This document shows, one piece after another, positions 35,118 to 47,058 of a DNA stretch of 64,000 nt. The DNA lies in contig OZ010793.1 of the NCBI GenBank assembly GCA_963932465.1, positions 365,642,459 to 365,706,458 of the forward strand, written 5' to 3'. The notes beneath the pieces were generated by a model, which was not told the origin of the DNA, made no database searches, and saw nothing but the letters and a program-made list of their open reading frames with translations. Positions within the stretch are counted from its first letter, which is position 1; every line of letters begins with the position of its first letter. The position numbers and the translations under genes were made by a program. Origin of the DNA: Maratus speciosus. Lineage: Eukaryota; Arthropoda; Arachnida; Araneae; Salticidae.

Positions 35118-35121
35118 AATA

Positions 35122-36045
35122 CAATGAAACCCTGATTTAACGTAACCCGTATTTAACGATTTCCCGCATATAACTTCGTTTTTCACTAGTCTTCATTAAT
35201 TTTCTATTCTTGTAATGTTAAAAAATCTCAGATTTAACATTATCATTTTGAAATATTTCCCGCATTTAACGTTTTTCTAGTGAAAAAAACTCAAGGAAAT
35301 TGTCCTAAAATAGAAATTTTGATGAAAAAAAAAGACTTTCCTCCGCGTAAAACTCGGAATCTCTCTGAATTTTTGTCCTTTTTTATAAACTGGAAGAACA
35401 ATTTTGAAACCCCTCTTCTCTACCATTCACGCATATTCCTAAAATCCCGCTGCTCCCATTGTATCTGACTAGAATTTTCTTTCTGCTGTAGAACGGAGCT
35501 GATAGTATCCCTTAGAGAATTTTTGTTAGCTGTAACCTGTAACCAGTAAAAATATGACGTCAGAAAGAAAGCTATTTTTTTCTGTTTCAACCTATTTCTT
35601 CTCCTAACACACGCTTCATGTTGCTTGAATCGTCTCAGTGTGCGGTCTGCCTCAGAATAGATAGCTCAGATAATGATAAAAATGATGATGAGGAATGTGG
35701 AATCCCTTCTGCGACAGAATCTATTCAAACTTTAAAAACAACGAAAACGTTCATTTTAAATTGTGAAGGCCAAGAGAAAATCTTTAAAACAAATCATATA
35801 CGTTGAGAATGAAATTTGTAATGTTAAAAATAAGGCGTAAAGCAAAATAACGGTTTTTTTTTTAAGTGTAATTTAGAAAACTTATGACTAAACCCTTCTA
35901 AAGAAAGAAATAAAAGGTAGTTACCAAAATTGATCTTTATTTCATGTTCAGTGCATTGTTTTGTCTTACCCCGATTTAACGTTTTCCCGCATATAGCGTC
36001 ATTTCGGTATGGTCCCTTGAATAACGTTAAATCGGGGTTTCACTG
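35122..36045 (+). mobile_element. pogo/Tigger-like element, CGATTTAACG family
   Basis: Ends CAATGAAACCCTGATTTAAC and the complement of CAGTGAAACCCCGATTTAAC, flanked by TA (35120-35121, 36046-36047). GATTTAACGT and CCCGCATATA motifs recur inside each end. Contains a possible C-terminal transposase remnant. Confidence 0.8.
35618..35806 (+). pseudogene. Possible C-terminal remnant of a Tigger-type transposase
   Basis: Open frame with an acidic stretch (DNDKNDDEE) followed by IPSATESIQTLKTTKTFIL, which resembles the acidic linker and helical tail (xPSxxEAlxaLetlrxFll) after the DDE domain of Tigger-like transposases. Its place near the right end of the element is where the C-terminus should be. 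The rest of the protein is absent. Confidence 0.45.
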
Positions 36046-36047
36046 TA

Positions 36048-37528
36048 TATAACAATGAATTGGAGCTAAATAAGGATTAAATAATAACGTCTGCTCTACA
36101 GCTATATGAAAGAATGTAGGATAAAAATTTCTAATTAATACCAAAATTTGAAGCACATCACTAATTTCTCCAGTAGAGGTAGAAAGAATGTTCTTTACTT
36201 TTGGACTCATGCAGAGCAAATAATAATAATAATAAAAAACGCAGGAATATAAAAGACGGCAAAACTTTCTTTTTTTTTAAATTCAAAGCATTGAATCTTA
36301 ATAGTATCCAGTCCACTGAATGTTATAATTACGCTGAATTTAAATATTTCATGAAGTTAATTTGTAGATATAACTAACTGGCCATTCTGATTATTATAAT
36401 TTATTCCGTGTGTGTGTATGAATTAATGGATGTAACACTTTTGTTGTTGTTATGATATACAAATATGTATATGAGTTTAGATTTATGCAATTAAAGTAAT
36501 TTTGCTAAGTTGCAAAAAATGTTGCCATGATATTTAATTTGATATCTGTGCTGCTAATTGATGAAAATAATTATTTGTGGGTTTATTTAAATCGGCAAAC
36601 ATATTAGTTTGTGCTCCTTAATATAATCTAGTTACAGACTGTTTTTGGAAGCATAATATTCTTGATAGTCATTCAATACCTTCATGCAGAGGTAAGGGAG
36701 GGGGGGGGGGTCTAATAAAAAAGAAAAAAGAAAGTCTAACGTACAGTAGTATGTTGATTTCAGTAATTTGACGCTATATAAAGTTAAAAAAGAGGGGGGG
36801 GGGGGAATTTAGCGGAACGAGCGTAGCTTTAAAAATAATAATGCATGTTGTGATAGTTAAATTATTTGTGTTTTTTTTTTTTCACCAGTCTTTGTGATAT
36901 TTTGCCGATGTATTGTCAGTTTTTCTTAGCTTATTAAATATCGGTAATAATTTTCATAATCAATACATTATTAGCATCATTATTTAATTTATATCTATAT
37001 ATTATTTATTCCCCCCTCTCCCGAAAAATTGCACTATATTAAATATACTATTATTTTAAAATCAATATAGTATAGGGAATGTAATGTATTTATAATGATG
37101 CATTCTAAGAATTTCACATTTTTTAATACGCCACATTAAAATCGAACTCATTGCATAATATGGATATGTACCAACGTGTAAAGCTTGAAGTATAAATTTA
37201 TCTTCTTGTATCCTTTTAAAAACTGAATTAAAAGTTTTTGTTTTCATTTATATATTTATTGCATTTTGTGTTAAAAAAAGGGGTAAGGTAATACAGATTT
37301 TTTTTGGAAGGGGGGGGGGGGGATTAATTGCATTTTATCTTATTTTTCGCGTGACTACTGGGGAGGTTGTCACTTTTTTTGCTACCTGTACTTTTAAACA
37401 AAAGTCTTCTCGGAACATTTCTGTTGCAAACGTTGTAGGTATATAAACAATATAACCACGATGATTATGTTTAGTTTACGTGAGAGAGGAATATTGCATA
37501 ACCATATGATTTGTATGTGTGTGGTGAG
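36048..37528. other. AT-rich DNA with G-runs
   Basis: G-runs near 36697, 36795 and 37311. No gene or repeat family recognised. Confidence 0.4.
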
Positions 37529-38770
37529 CAGGGCTTAATTTCTAGCAATAGAAGTACCGGAACACCCTAATATTCTTTAGCACTAAAAACGTAGCGCCCC
37601 CCGCCGTCACTTCATTCTGCAATTTATATTTCATAATTATTTGCAAAATTTAAAGCATCTTTTTTTTCTGTAGTAAAATAAAAATTTTAAATATACAATC
37701 TATACCTGCATATACTTAACTGTAACTGTTCCACTTTTTAGTTGATTATTCCTTCCGAATAGAAATCTTTGCCTATTTTTGATGTTAATTAATCACAGAA
37801 TTCTGCAATTAAATAAGGTAAGGATTATGATTCGGAAATAGTGTTAACACACACAAAAAATAAATAAATAAATAAATAAAGATTCGATGCTTTTATAGAG
37901 AAAGGCGAAATACTGTTCGATTGCTTTCTATCAAAATAACAAACAATACATGACAATTATATCTACTTACAAATGAAAGTGACTTCATGAATGTACAGAA
38001 CAGAGCCTTGGCATGGGCAGCATTCATGATGAAAAATAAATAGAAAAATCACTGACGTTATTTTCATACTTGTACACAATAGAAGACTAGAAACCTCTAA
38101 CAAACTGATGCTCGTTGAATAAAAACAAAAGAAAATATTATTTTCAAGTTAGATGTCTAAATTAAAAAAAAAAAAAAATCCAATTAAAAAATATCCTACT
38201 GTCACAAAAGAAAATCAAACTGAAAGCAAATTCGTTGTTCTCTCTCTTGAGAGGCGCGATATCAACACGTTGCCGCCATCAATGCCAGACATATTTAAAT
38301 CTGCAGATATCACTAGAATAGAAAAACACAATTTCTGTTTCCCCTTCATTTCGATCAAAATAGCACTCAAATGATTTGAAATGGAATACGTAATTTTTAA
38401 GGGGGAGGGGGGGGAACCTATCCATGAATAAATAAAATTTAATATGTAAGACAGATTGAGCTCGAGCCTGCTTAAGCCCAAAGACTTGTATATACAAATT
38501 GATCCCGTTTCATCTCCATCTTCTATGTGTGCGACAACATTATGTCACATATAAGTGTTTTGATAGAAAAGAAGGTAAAAACTGGAAGATGGTTGGGAAA
38601 GGAAAGAGTAATTTACGTTTCTTTTTTTTTTTCAGAACCGCCAGTGCGCTGGGCTCCAGAGCCCTGTATTTATGGGCTCTGGTGAATTTCGTCCAATATT
38701 TAAATATTTACTGAAAACAGAGAAGTACCGGAGCTGAGCTCCGGTGGGCTCCGGCGCAAATTAAGTCCTG
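37529..38770. mobile_element. hAT-like non-autonomous element
   Basis: Ends CAGGGCTTAATTT and AAATTAAGTCCTG are inverted repeats with one mismatch, and both subterminal regions carry AGTACCGGA. Near the right end are small GC-rich hairpins (GGGCTCCAGAGCCC, then GGGCTCTGG). The flanking octamers do not match, so the target duplication has been lost or the ends belong to two copies. No transposase frame is visible. Confidence 0.55.
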
Positions 38771-39610
38771 AACACGATATCTTCCAAACGGTACTCCCGA
38801 TTGAGCTCCCAATTTGTCGAATATGTTACCGACCGCTGTCGCAAGAACTATATAAATTTCCGTAACAAATTAGCCGATTTATTTAGGTATTTAATCCATT
38901 TTCAAATCATTTTGCGACCGTTTCTGTAGAGAAATTTATTAAAATAATTTAAGGGAGCAGGATAGGATTCATTAATGGCGTTGGCCAAAAAACTAACTAA
39001 CCCAGGTATATAAAATATGTTTATAATATAAGATGAAGAATAAAACTTCCTACCTGTGATTTCTGTGCAGCTGAAATTTCTTTTTATCTAAAACAAATAA
39101 TACTTTATTTGTGTAGATGGCACTGAAATTAAGTGACTTCTATTTGACGAAAATATTCCACTGAGAGTACATCTTCAGAAAGAAACACGATTTTATTTTT
39201 GTCTTGAATACTGAATAAAAAAGAAGAAAAACAAGATTAATTATTAAATATATAACACTGGATAGTTGTGACAGCTTTTAACTATACCTTTTGTACGTAG
39301 ATATGCAGTATCCATCAAATCGGAGCAGCATCTTCCGATAAAACAAAGGAATCACAACAGCTACGACAACATGTCGTTCACACAGGAAAATTCAAGGAAG
39401 ACTGAAGTTCATTGGGGCTGCAAAAGTGATAAAAGGGTTGAGACAAAAGATTCTTTTCGTAATCAGCAGTTTTTAATGTGTAGAATTGAGTTTTAAAGTT
39501 TAATGTTTAATTGATACTGAATGGTGCTGTCCTCTTTGATCAGCGAAACGAAACGAGGTCCTGTAGAAATAAAATTTGTAGTGCTGCCATCTATTGTCAA
39601 TGTGAAGGAC
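38771..39610. other. Flank of the Copia element, with LINE-like sequence
   Basis: 38800-38966 resembles a LINE 3' region and ends in a 30-bp phrase that recurs at 44297-44326. The remainder up to 39610 shows no gene. Confidence 0.4.
38937..38966 (+). repeat. 30-bp direct repeat, copy 1
   Basis: Starts TATTAAAATAATTTAAGGGA and is identical to 44297-44326. The pair brackets the Copia element at a distance of 5.36 kb. Confidence 0.9.
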
Positions 39611-39810
39611 TGTTAACTGTTCATCTCCGTGTAACACAGTGTAATGTTGCATATAATCACAAACTTATATTGTTCACAAGAGCATATATAATATTTCACA
39701 AACGTGCATATTGTAGCATATTTTACATTCACAAACATTTTTCTTGAGTAGATGAAGATTAATTGTAGGTTCTCACGCAAAACTGTTTGTAAGAAGGATG
39801 AATTTTAACA
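39611..39810 (-). repeat. Candidate Copia 3' LTR
   Basis: Begins TGTTAACTG and ends TTTTAACA on the plus strand, giving TG...CA termini with a short inverted TGTTAA/TTAACA. Its inner edge lies directly against the polypurine tract. With no second LTR to compare, the outer edge is tentative. Confidence 0.5.
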
Positions 39811-39822
39811 TTCCTCCTTTTT
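39811..39822 (-). other. Polypurine tract
   Basis: Minus strand reads AAAAAGGAGGAA directly before the TGTTAA of the LTR, where plus-strand DNA synthesis of an LTR element is primed. Confidence 0.65.
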
Positions 39823-39833
39823 GCGTGAAGAAT

Positions 39834-40514
39834 CTACGGCATTGTTAGTTGCAGTTCTTTCCTTAGATATTCAAATTGAGTCTTTGGGAGTGGCTTGGTC
39901 AGTATGTCAACAATCATAAGCTTTGTAGGACAGTAAACAATTTTAATTATGCCACTTTCATATTGATGTTTTATGTGGTGAAACTTGACCTCAATATGTT
40001 TTGTCTTAGTCTGTGCTTTTTCGTTTTTCGTAAGTTTTATAGCGGACGGATTGTCCTCGTAAGTGTCTATTGGTAATTGTTGGGGCAGTTCGAGATAACT
40101 GAATAGGTATAATAACCTTTTGATCTCTTGCGTAGCGGTTGACGCCGCAATATATTCGGCTTCTGTCGACGATAGCGCTACACTCGTCTGTTTCCTAGAA
40201 AGCCAAGCTAAGAGGTTGTTCCCTAATTTAAATAGGTTGCCTGTGGTAGATTTCCTATCAATTCTATCATTCGCCCAATCGGCGTCGCTATACACTGTCA
40301 GTATAGATGGTTTTGACTTGTCGATCACAAATTTCATTTTCCTGGTAATCATCAGATATCTAATGAGTTTCTCAATAGCCTCCCAATCAACTTGTCTTGG
40401 CGACTCATTCCTCCTCCCCAAGAGGTTAACTATCGCCGCGATGTCGGGTCTTGTTAGTGTCGCGATGTATAATAATCCGCCTATTGCTTGTCTATACCTT
40501 GTATTATTTTCCAT
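39834..40514 (-). pseudogene. Copia RT connection and RNase H
   Basis: 226 open codons. The first part, YRQAIGGLLYIATLTRPDIA, is the conserved end of the Copia RT/connection region. RNase H follows, with VYSDADWAND (first acidic residue), SSTEAEYIAAS (second) and EDNPSAIKL (third), then KHIEVKFHHIKHQYESG and a C-terminal DILTKPLPKTQFEYLR, the standard end of Copia pol. The frame ends with a TAG 20 bases before the polypurine tract. This is the best-preserved part of the element; it lies in the same frame family as the RT fragment upstream but is separated by breaks. Confidence 0.93.
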
Positions 40515-41095
40515 TAGTTTCCCACTGGATCCAAATTAAAATAGTTAGTGCACATCAGCGTGTAGGTGGGTTTGCTAAGGGTTAAGTTGAACTTTTCCGC
40601 GATTTCTATTATTTTGTGCTCTTGATCGAGTTGTAAATTACCGTTTTCTGTTTTTGTTATATTGATCCCTAATACTGTGTTACTAGTCCCAGGTTTTTAA
40701 TTTCGTATTCCCTGGATAATTGAGTATATATCTCGTGCGTATCATCTTTATTGCCGGCTACGAGAATATCGTCCACGTAGACAATTACATATGCGACTTT
40801 TCCATTTTTAATTCTCTTAAAAAGACACTAGTCTGATTCGCATTCTGTGAAATTTAAGTTCCTTAGGGATTGGCTAATCTTTAAATTCCACGCCCTGGCG
40901 GCCTGTTTGAAGCCATATATTGCTTTATTCAACTTGCACATCTTTTCTTCCTCCCCTTTCTTTAAATACCCTTCCGGTTGACATGTAAACTTCCTGCTCA
41001 AGCGTGCCGTGTAGAAAAGCGGTTTTGACGTCAAGGTGCGTCGCGTCTAAATTCTTATAAACGGCTGCATTTAAAAATGCTCTCAATGTGGTATG
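40515..41095 (-). pseudogene. Copia reverse transcriptase, broken
   Basis: An intact stretch (40828-41034) reads CKLNKAIYGFKQAARAWN, a signature of Copia RT. The catalytic box YVDDILV is encoded at 40759-40779 but in a frame interrupted by stops on both sides. A TAA follows the YAPVI of the upstream block near 41096, and a frameshift lies near 40985, before the PEGYLKKGEEE segment. No active enzyme can be made from this copy. Confidence 0.85.
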
Positions 41096-42196
41096 TTATA
41101 TGACGGGTGCATAAGTTTCGTCGTAATCACATCCATATTTTTGTGAGTATCCTTTGGCCACTAACCTGGCCTTATATCTCTCTATAGTTCCACCGGCCCC
41201 TCTTTTAGTCTTAAATGTCCACCTTGACTCTATGGCACGCTTTCCGGGTATAGCTTTGATTAATTTCCATGTTTTATTTTGATGTAGCGAATTCATTTCT
41301 TCATTAGTCGTTTCCAACCCCTTATTTTTTATTTCTGTGTCCTCAATGTTTTGTAATTCGGTCCATGATTTAGGTTCCTCAATTTTGCATAAATTTACAG
41401 TTACTCCAAAACGATTTGGAGGAACGCCTCTGTTTTGCCTATGTGACCTTCTCGGTTCGAGATTATCTAGTGTTGGGGTTTCTGCTTGATCTTCGTTATC
41501 ATTTGTTAAATCAATTTTGATTGTTTCCGCGGGTGTTTGAGCGTCATTTTCGTTTTCTGTAATATCATTAACTTCCTCACATTTAGTCCCCTCTTCAATA
41601 AATTTTACGGTTCTTGAAATTATTATATTGTTATTCCCCGTATGAATTCTGTATCCTTTGCTTCGAAAATCATACCCCATCATAACCCCCTCAATTGCCT
41701 TTTCGTCAAATTTGGTTCTTTTTGATTTATCTACGTAGGCAAACGCCTTACACCCAAAAGTCTTAATATTAGATAGGTCGGGCTTCCTATTATTCCACAA
41801 TTCGTACGGTGTGGCGTGATTTTCATTTGCGTTCGTCGGCAGTCGGTTGGTTAAATATGTGGCTGTCATCACCGCTTCCCCCCAGAAATGCTTAGGCAAT
41901 TTTGCATCTGACAGCATAGTACATGCCATTTCAACGATTGTTCTGTTCTTTCTTTCCGAAACGCCATTTTGTGGACTACTGTACGGGACACTTAATTGGC
42001 GTTCTATGCCGTTTTCGGCCAAGTAGTTTTCGGAGCTCTCACCAAGATATTCTTTGGCGTTATCTGATCTTATAGATTTTATTACTTTCCCGAATTTATT
42101 TTTGGTTAAGGCTACATACTGTTTTAACTTCTTGACCGCTTCAGACTTATGCGCTAATAGGTACGTCATTAGTGAACCGACTATAATCGTCCGCAA
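41096..42196 (-). pseudogene. Copia integrase core and start of RT
   Basis: 366 open codons. The integrase catalytic core shows SIRSDNAKEY (second Asp), YSSPQNGVSERKNRT (with the catalytic Glu) and the AxLPKHFWGEAVMTATYLTN segment. A Copia-type C-terminal region follows (TPYELWNNRKPDLSNIKTFG), then an acidic linker and the RT start WKLIKAIPGKRAIESRW with KARLVAKGYSQKYG. The frame ends at the RT YAPVI. The first integrase Asp lies in the preceding block, joined by a frameshift near 42165. Confidence 0.93.
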
Positions 42197-42763
42197 ACGT
42201 TACGAAATAACGCTTTCCTCCTGGAGTTTGTGTCTCCATGGGCCTACAAATATCGGAATGCGTAAGAGAGCATATTTCTGTGCTTCTGTTTTTAGTTGAT
42301 TTGGGGTAGGGTAAAACTGAGAATTTCCCCTCAATACATTTAGTGCAGTGTGTCACATGCTTACAGTTGTTTATAACCATTCCCTCAGCCAATTTATGAT
42401 TAACTAAATATTTAATTGCGTCAAAATTTTTATGGCCCAGTCTCCGGTGCCATTTGTATGTACAGTTTTCGTTATTACATGAGGTTTGTCTACTTAAGGT
42501 GTAACCATACTCATCTCTGGGATTTATTTCGTAGAGGTTGTTGTTCAGTTTAGCAGTTAAGATAGTATTGTTATCTTTAACGAAAAAACATGTTTCCTTC
42601 TCAAAAATCACTTTTATATTGTTATCGGTTGCCTTTTTTACAGACAAAAGATTACCCTTTAATTCCGGGCAATACAGTACGTCCTTAAGTGTTATACTAT
42701 TTCTCAGATCCGTGTTTAGTGTTACGTCACCTAAACCTAGACAATTTAATCTTTTCCCGTTAG
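42147..42763 (-). pseudogene. Copia GAG-pre-integrase zinc domain and integrase start
   Basis: Shows the HHCC zinc-binding pattern of the integrase N-terminus: HRRLGH, then CKHVTHCTKC. The first catalytic Asp is in THSDICRPM, followed by GKRYFVTFADDYSRF. Codons from about 42763 to 42648 (LNCLGLGDVTL, DVLYCPELKGNLLSV) continue the region after the protease and are in frame with it only after a one-base shift near 42770. Confidence 0.9.
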
Positions 42764-43321
42764 CTATTGGTTACCAAAATTCCCTGGTGTAAATGTTGTG
42801 AAGTGCTCTTTTGTGGATGTTACATGTCTTGTACAGCCTGAATCTATAATGTATGTGTTAGGGTTTCTTGTTTGTGTTTCGTTAACTAGTGTGGATTCAT
42901 TTTCAAATTTATGTTCAACTGGGGAAAGAGGAACGTCTGAGTCGTGTTTCTCACTAGCTGTGTTTATTTTGCTATTAAAGCAAAATTTAGACGAGTGATC
43001 TCTACTATTTTCTTGACTTTTATAGTTCGCGGTATTTGTTCTGTAACCACCGCCATTATTATAGTTTCTATTCCTGTTAAATTCGTTTTTGTAATTATTC
43101 TTCTGGGAATTATATTTTTCTTTATTTTTCAATTGAAAACATTCGTTTCTAAGGTGGTCACTACGAGAATAAAAGTTGCAAAACTTTTTGTTTTTTTGGG
43201 TTTTGTTTACAGTTTTATATTCCGTGTCGATAGGATGTACACTGGCATTTCTGCTTTCTGCGTTATACGTCGTTTGTCTGGTATGCGAACTAGTGTTTTT
43301 GTTTTCTGTACGATAAGTCAA
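42764..43321 (-). pseudogene. Copia gag zinc knuckle and protease
   Basis: 185 open codons. KFCNFYSRSDHLRNECFQL is a CCHC-type RNA-binding knuckle whose second Cys is Tyr, so its metal binding is probably lost. An Asn-rich spacer follows, then the aspartic protease signature YIIDSGCTRHVTS near residue 155. The frame breaks just after it (PGNFGN), near 42770. Confidence 0.88.
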
Positions 43322-43857
43322 TTAGTTTATTTTCACAAATTCCAATTTAAGATCACTCTCATCACGTGATTCAAGCGCAGTTATCAAAGTCGCATAAGAT
43401 GAAGGTAGCGAGCACAGCATAATGGCCACAATATGTGACTCGCTGATCTCTTCGCCAATCCCCGAGAGCCTATCTTTAATTATTAATATGCTATTTATAT
43501 GCTCTTTCATGTTACCTCCCTCCGACAATTTTTGGGAGTACAGTTTCCTAAGGAGGAATAATTTCGATGACAAATTCGCGCGCTGATGTATGGATTTGAG
43601 TTTATCCCAAACCTCTTTCGGTGTTTGAAGATTTTTAACGCTGACAATCTGACTGTCATCGATACAAAGGTTGATGATGGCTTTCGCTTTAGTGCTGTTT
43701 TTTTAAGTATGCCGCGTCTGGTGTAGCGGGCTGTGCTTCTAGACAATACTGAAAGAGGTCATCCTTAACGAGTAGATTCTCAATTTTGAACGCCCAATTC
43801 AGATAGTTCGAATTATTTAATTTTTCAACACATGCTAAATCCTTAAAAATAGCCCTA
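43322..43857 (-). pseudogene. Copia gag, N-terminal part truncated
   Basis: Open segments encode the Copia gag region: KLNNSNYLNWAFKIENLLV (about 43754-43810), EAQPATPDAAYLKK, then a frameshift near 43700, VWDKLKSIHQ-type residues and LYSQKLSEGGNMKEHINSIL with ISESHIVAIMLCSLPSSYAT. A start codon is not visible, and no leader, primer site or LTR follows upstream. Confidence 0.8.
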
Positions 43858-43869
43858 ATGTAATTTTTA

Positions 43870-43996
43870 GTAATTTATGTGTCGCAATATATTATCAGTA
43901 ATTTGGAAGTCTTGCAACTTTCCTTAATTTCTTATCACCAACTTAATGTATTTATAATATTCAGATATACAATTTGTTATAACGTTATATAAACAC

Positions 43997-44081
<85 letters not shown>

Positions 44082-44296
44082 AGCATATATCACCAATTTT
44101 CAATACTCATAACTATAAATTTGTATTTTTTTTTCGTTCTTTTTTCACATTTGTATATCATCATATTTTATTTTTTTCATATTTGCATATCATAATTTTT
44201 ATAAAGTGCTACTTTTCATTTTATTAAATACTACTATATATATTTTACTGAGTTGTATTTATTTATATCCTACGTCCCTTATTCAGTCTCATAATC
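43870..44296. repeat. Microsatellites upstream of the truncated Copia
   Basis: (TA)n of about 60 bp at 43999-44060 runs directly into (GT)n at 44061-44080. The rest is AT-rich. These repeats lie where the 5' LTR would be expected. Confidence 0.85.
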
Positions 44297-44326
44297 TATT
44301 AAAATAATTTAAGGGAGCAGGATAGG
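44297..44326 (+). repeat. 30-bp direct repeat, copy 2
   Basis: Identical to 38937-38966; it continues TTACATGACGATGATGGGTG, unlike copy 1. Confidence 0.9.
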
Positions 44327-44859
44327 TTACATGACGATGATGGGTGCTACACTCCGTTAAATAATACTTAGAATAATTGCTGAAATTAAATAATATGATA
44401 ACAATTTTGTTACCAAAACTTAATTATTGCATTTCGATGAGTTTAAATAAGGAGAACGACATCAAGAATATTTTTAAACAAAGTAAAAAGAAATAATAAT
44501 AATAATAATTTGTTACATGCAAGTTTTGAAACATAATTTTTTAATTTATACTACAATTATATCACGGCCTGTTTTCTGCTTTTCTCTCTCGTATTCTAAT
44601 TTGAGAGAAACTGCCAAATTGCCTCAAAAATGGAATATCTTTTTGACCACGTTGAATATCTATAAGTTGACCAAAGTGTATTCCCTTTTAAAAATGGTCA
44701 ACATACTCCTATCTTTCTTGTTTTTTTTTTTTTTTTCATTTAAAAAGAAGAAAGAAAAAAACAGATTATCACATTTCGTCGTCTGTTCTTTTTATATATA
44801 TATATAGTTTTAACTTTACAGCTTCAAAAATGAAATGATTTATAGCTTTGCTTTTGTGA
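44327..44859. other. AT-rich DNA, possibly LINE-derived
   Basis: Lies between the direct repeat and a LINE-like tail and may be part of the same decayed element. No coding sequence recognised. Confidence 0.3.
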
Positions 44860-45140
44860 TAATCCCCTTTATACTAAACAAGTAACTCCAATCCAAATTT
44901 CATATTTCTAGGCCCTTCAGTAACACAAAAATCGCATTTTTAGAACGTTTTTTGCTCCTGCATCCCCTTTTGGCCAGTGACACGGACATAAGATATAGCC
45001 TAGCCTATGTTCTAAGTTGGACTAACACCATCATTTTCATACCATTACTTTTGGAATCGGTTCGGTAGTTCCAGAGCTTACCTCCTACAAATAAACAATT
45101 TTTACCTCTTTATAATATGAGTAATAGATAATAGATTATG
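44860..45140 (+). mobile_element. LINE-like 3' tail
   Basis: Contains ATCGGTTCGGTAGTTCCAGA and then CTCTTTATAATATGAGTAAT with short AGATAAT-type repeats, the form of RTE-like LINE 3' ends in arthropods. The coding part is absent. Confidence 0.5.
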
Positions 45141-47056
45141 ATTATGAATGGGAGTGATGTTATTTCCAACGAAATACTCATTATCAGGAAAATTTTAGCA
45201 TTAATCTGAAATTATCAGAGAATTTTTGTGTAGAGTATTTGTGACTCCCTTTGAAAAATTTAATAAATTAAAATTTAGAGTATAATTTCGAAGAAAAATG
45301 AAAATATTTATGTTGTTTATGTATGATTTTTGTGATTTATTCACTTCTTACTAAATAACAACTGTGTATCAGACTGGCTATATGTATCAAAATAGCGTTG
45401 TGAAAGGAATAAACCTGGAAATCTTAACGCTGACTTGGAAATATCAGGAAATTTTAACATAAGATATTTGTATCCTATGAAAAAGTTTATAATTTTATTA
45501 TCATAAAAAAAAGTCATATAAGCAGCCCAATAACCACGGTAATAATATCTAATAAACAAATCTCTCTGGCCTCCCCCCCTTTTTTTTAAACAAAAAAGAA
45601 AAATCATGCGTCAAACATAGCTTATGAAACACTTTCCAACACACATTCAGAATAATATAACAAAACTTCACCGTGTGAAGAAGTTGAAATAGGATGTCTA
45701 CAATTGAACCATTTGGAAACGCAAAACGCATTTTAGTAACCAATTTCAGCAATTTCTTTCTGCAGTCGGAAAATTATCCGAATTCATTGAGCAGCCCTGT
45801 ATATGATATATAGATTTGTATCTATAAACTACATGCATTCCAAAAATGTAGTTCAGTTATTAGAAATACATACCACGGTCGAAAATTCCCTTTCATCAAT
45901 TTTCGCTAATAGGGGTACGTGAATTTTTTTTTGTGCAGCCCTTTATAGGAGGTATAAAATTTATACAAAACGAGTAACGTGCAAAAAATAGTTAAATTTA
46001 AAAGCGCATACAACGAAAAATTGAAAACGCACTTCCAGCAGTTATTGCTCAAAGACAGTATACTGTAGCCGATTTCTTTTGTGTGTCCCTGTAAATGAAC
46101 GATAAATGCTATGAATGCCGTATTCTATAATAATCATCTTGCAGTGAAATTTGGTTATTTATATCAATTTCAATACATTTGAAAGAGCTTAATGTCATTA
46201 AAATACACTGCAAACGATTCCCCCCCCCCCCCCCCATTGCCCATAATGTAATGGAATTCTTTTGAGTGCCCCTGTAAGTGAACTATTAATGTTACACACT
46301 TCCTATTCAATACCGAAAACATCATTAACATACATCAGTTGCATGAAAATCCGAGTTTATTTACGCGAGTTAGAGCGTGGACAGACAAACCGAATTTATA
46401 AACGCTTTTCAACTATGTCGGAAAGTGTTATAAAAGAAAAATGATAATATGAAAATTAGCTGAATATGACACTGAATAATAATATAAAATGCAACTTATA
46501 ATATTATAAAGAATATTTTTTATAAATATTGTGCGCATCTAAAATGAAGCTAAAATGGATAAAAATTAAACAATCACGAATAAAAAATAATATGAATTAT
46601 TGAAATCATTAAGAAATAACACACACATAACAGTGAATATTTGCATTTATCATGTCTAATAAACGCGTTCTCAATAGTAAAAATATAAATAATAATAATT
46701 AAAAATTAATACATGTTACGAAACAAAACTAAATAAATATGAAATAAAGACATTTATTGTTATTTTTTACATCAGTCTTTGATTTTATGCCCCTGGAAAG
46801 TTACCAAAAGACCCCCAAAACTGGTGTTCCCATACACGAAGGTAATTCACAAATGGTGAGAGATACCCTCTAGTATTTAAAGTAAATAAATGGAAATTTA
46901 CACCACTTAAAATGTATATCAACGATTGATTATAGATGTCATCATCTATAAATGAAAAGAAATGAATGGCTTATTCACCCTATTGTGGGTCTGGTTTGAA
47001 CACGGAGTTTTGGGCGAAATTCCTCCGTTTATATAATTTGCGCATCTATTTGTTTA
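45141..47056. other. Unassigned DNA with a loosely repeated motif
   Basis: Two related phrases (CCCTGTAAATGAACGATAAA near 46087 and CCCTGTAAGTGAACTATTAA near 46269) about 180 bp apart hint at a decayed tandem repeat. A C-run lies at 46220-46236. No gene. Confidence 0.4.
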
Positions 47057-47058
47057 TA

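Larger units (their letters stand above)
39611..43857 (-). mobile_element. Decayed Copia (Ty1/copia) retrotransposon
   Basis: Gag, protease, integrase, RT and RNase H occur in the Copia order when read on the minus strand. The 3' side shows a polypurine tract and a candidate LTR. The 5' side stops inside gag, with AT repeats beyond, so the 5' LTR and leader are missing. At least three frameshifts and one stop interrupt pol. Confidence 0.9.

Noticed and set aside
44517..44807. 96-codon frame with hydrophobic segments
   Set aside because: AT-driven Phe/Leu/Lys composition across T-runs and A-runs; no conserved motif.
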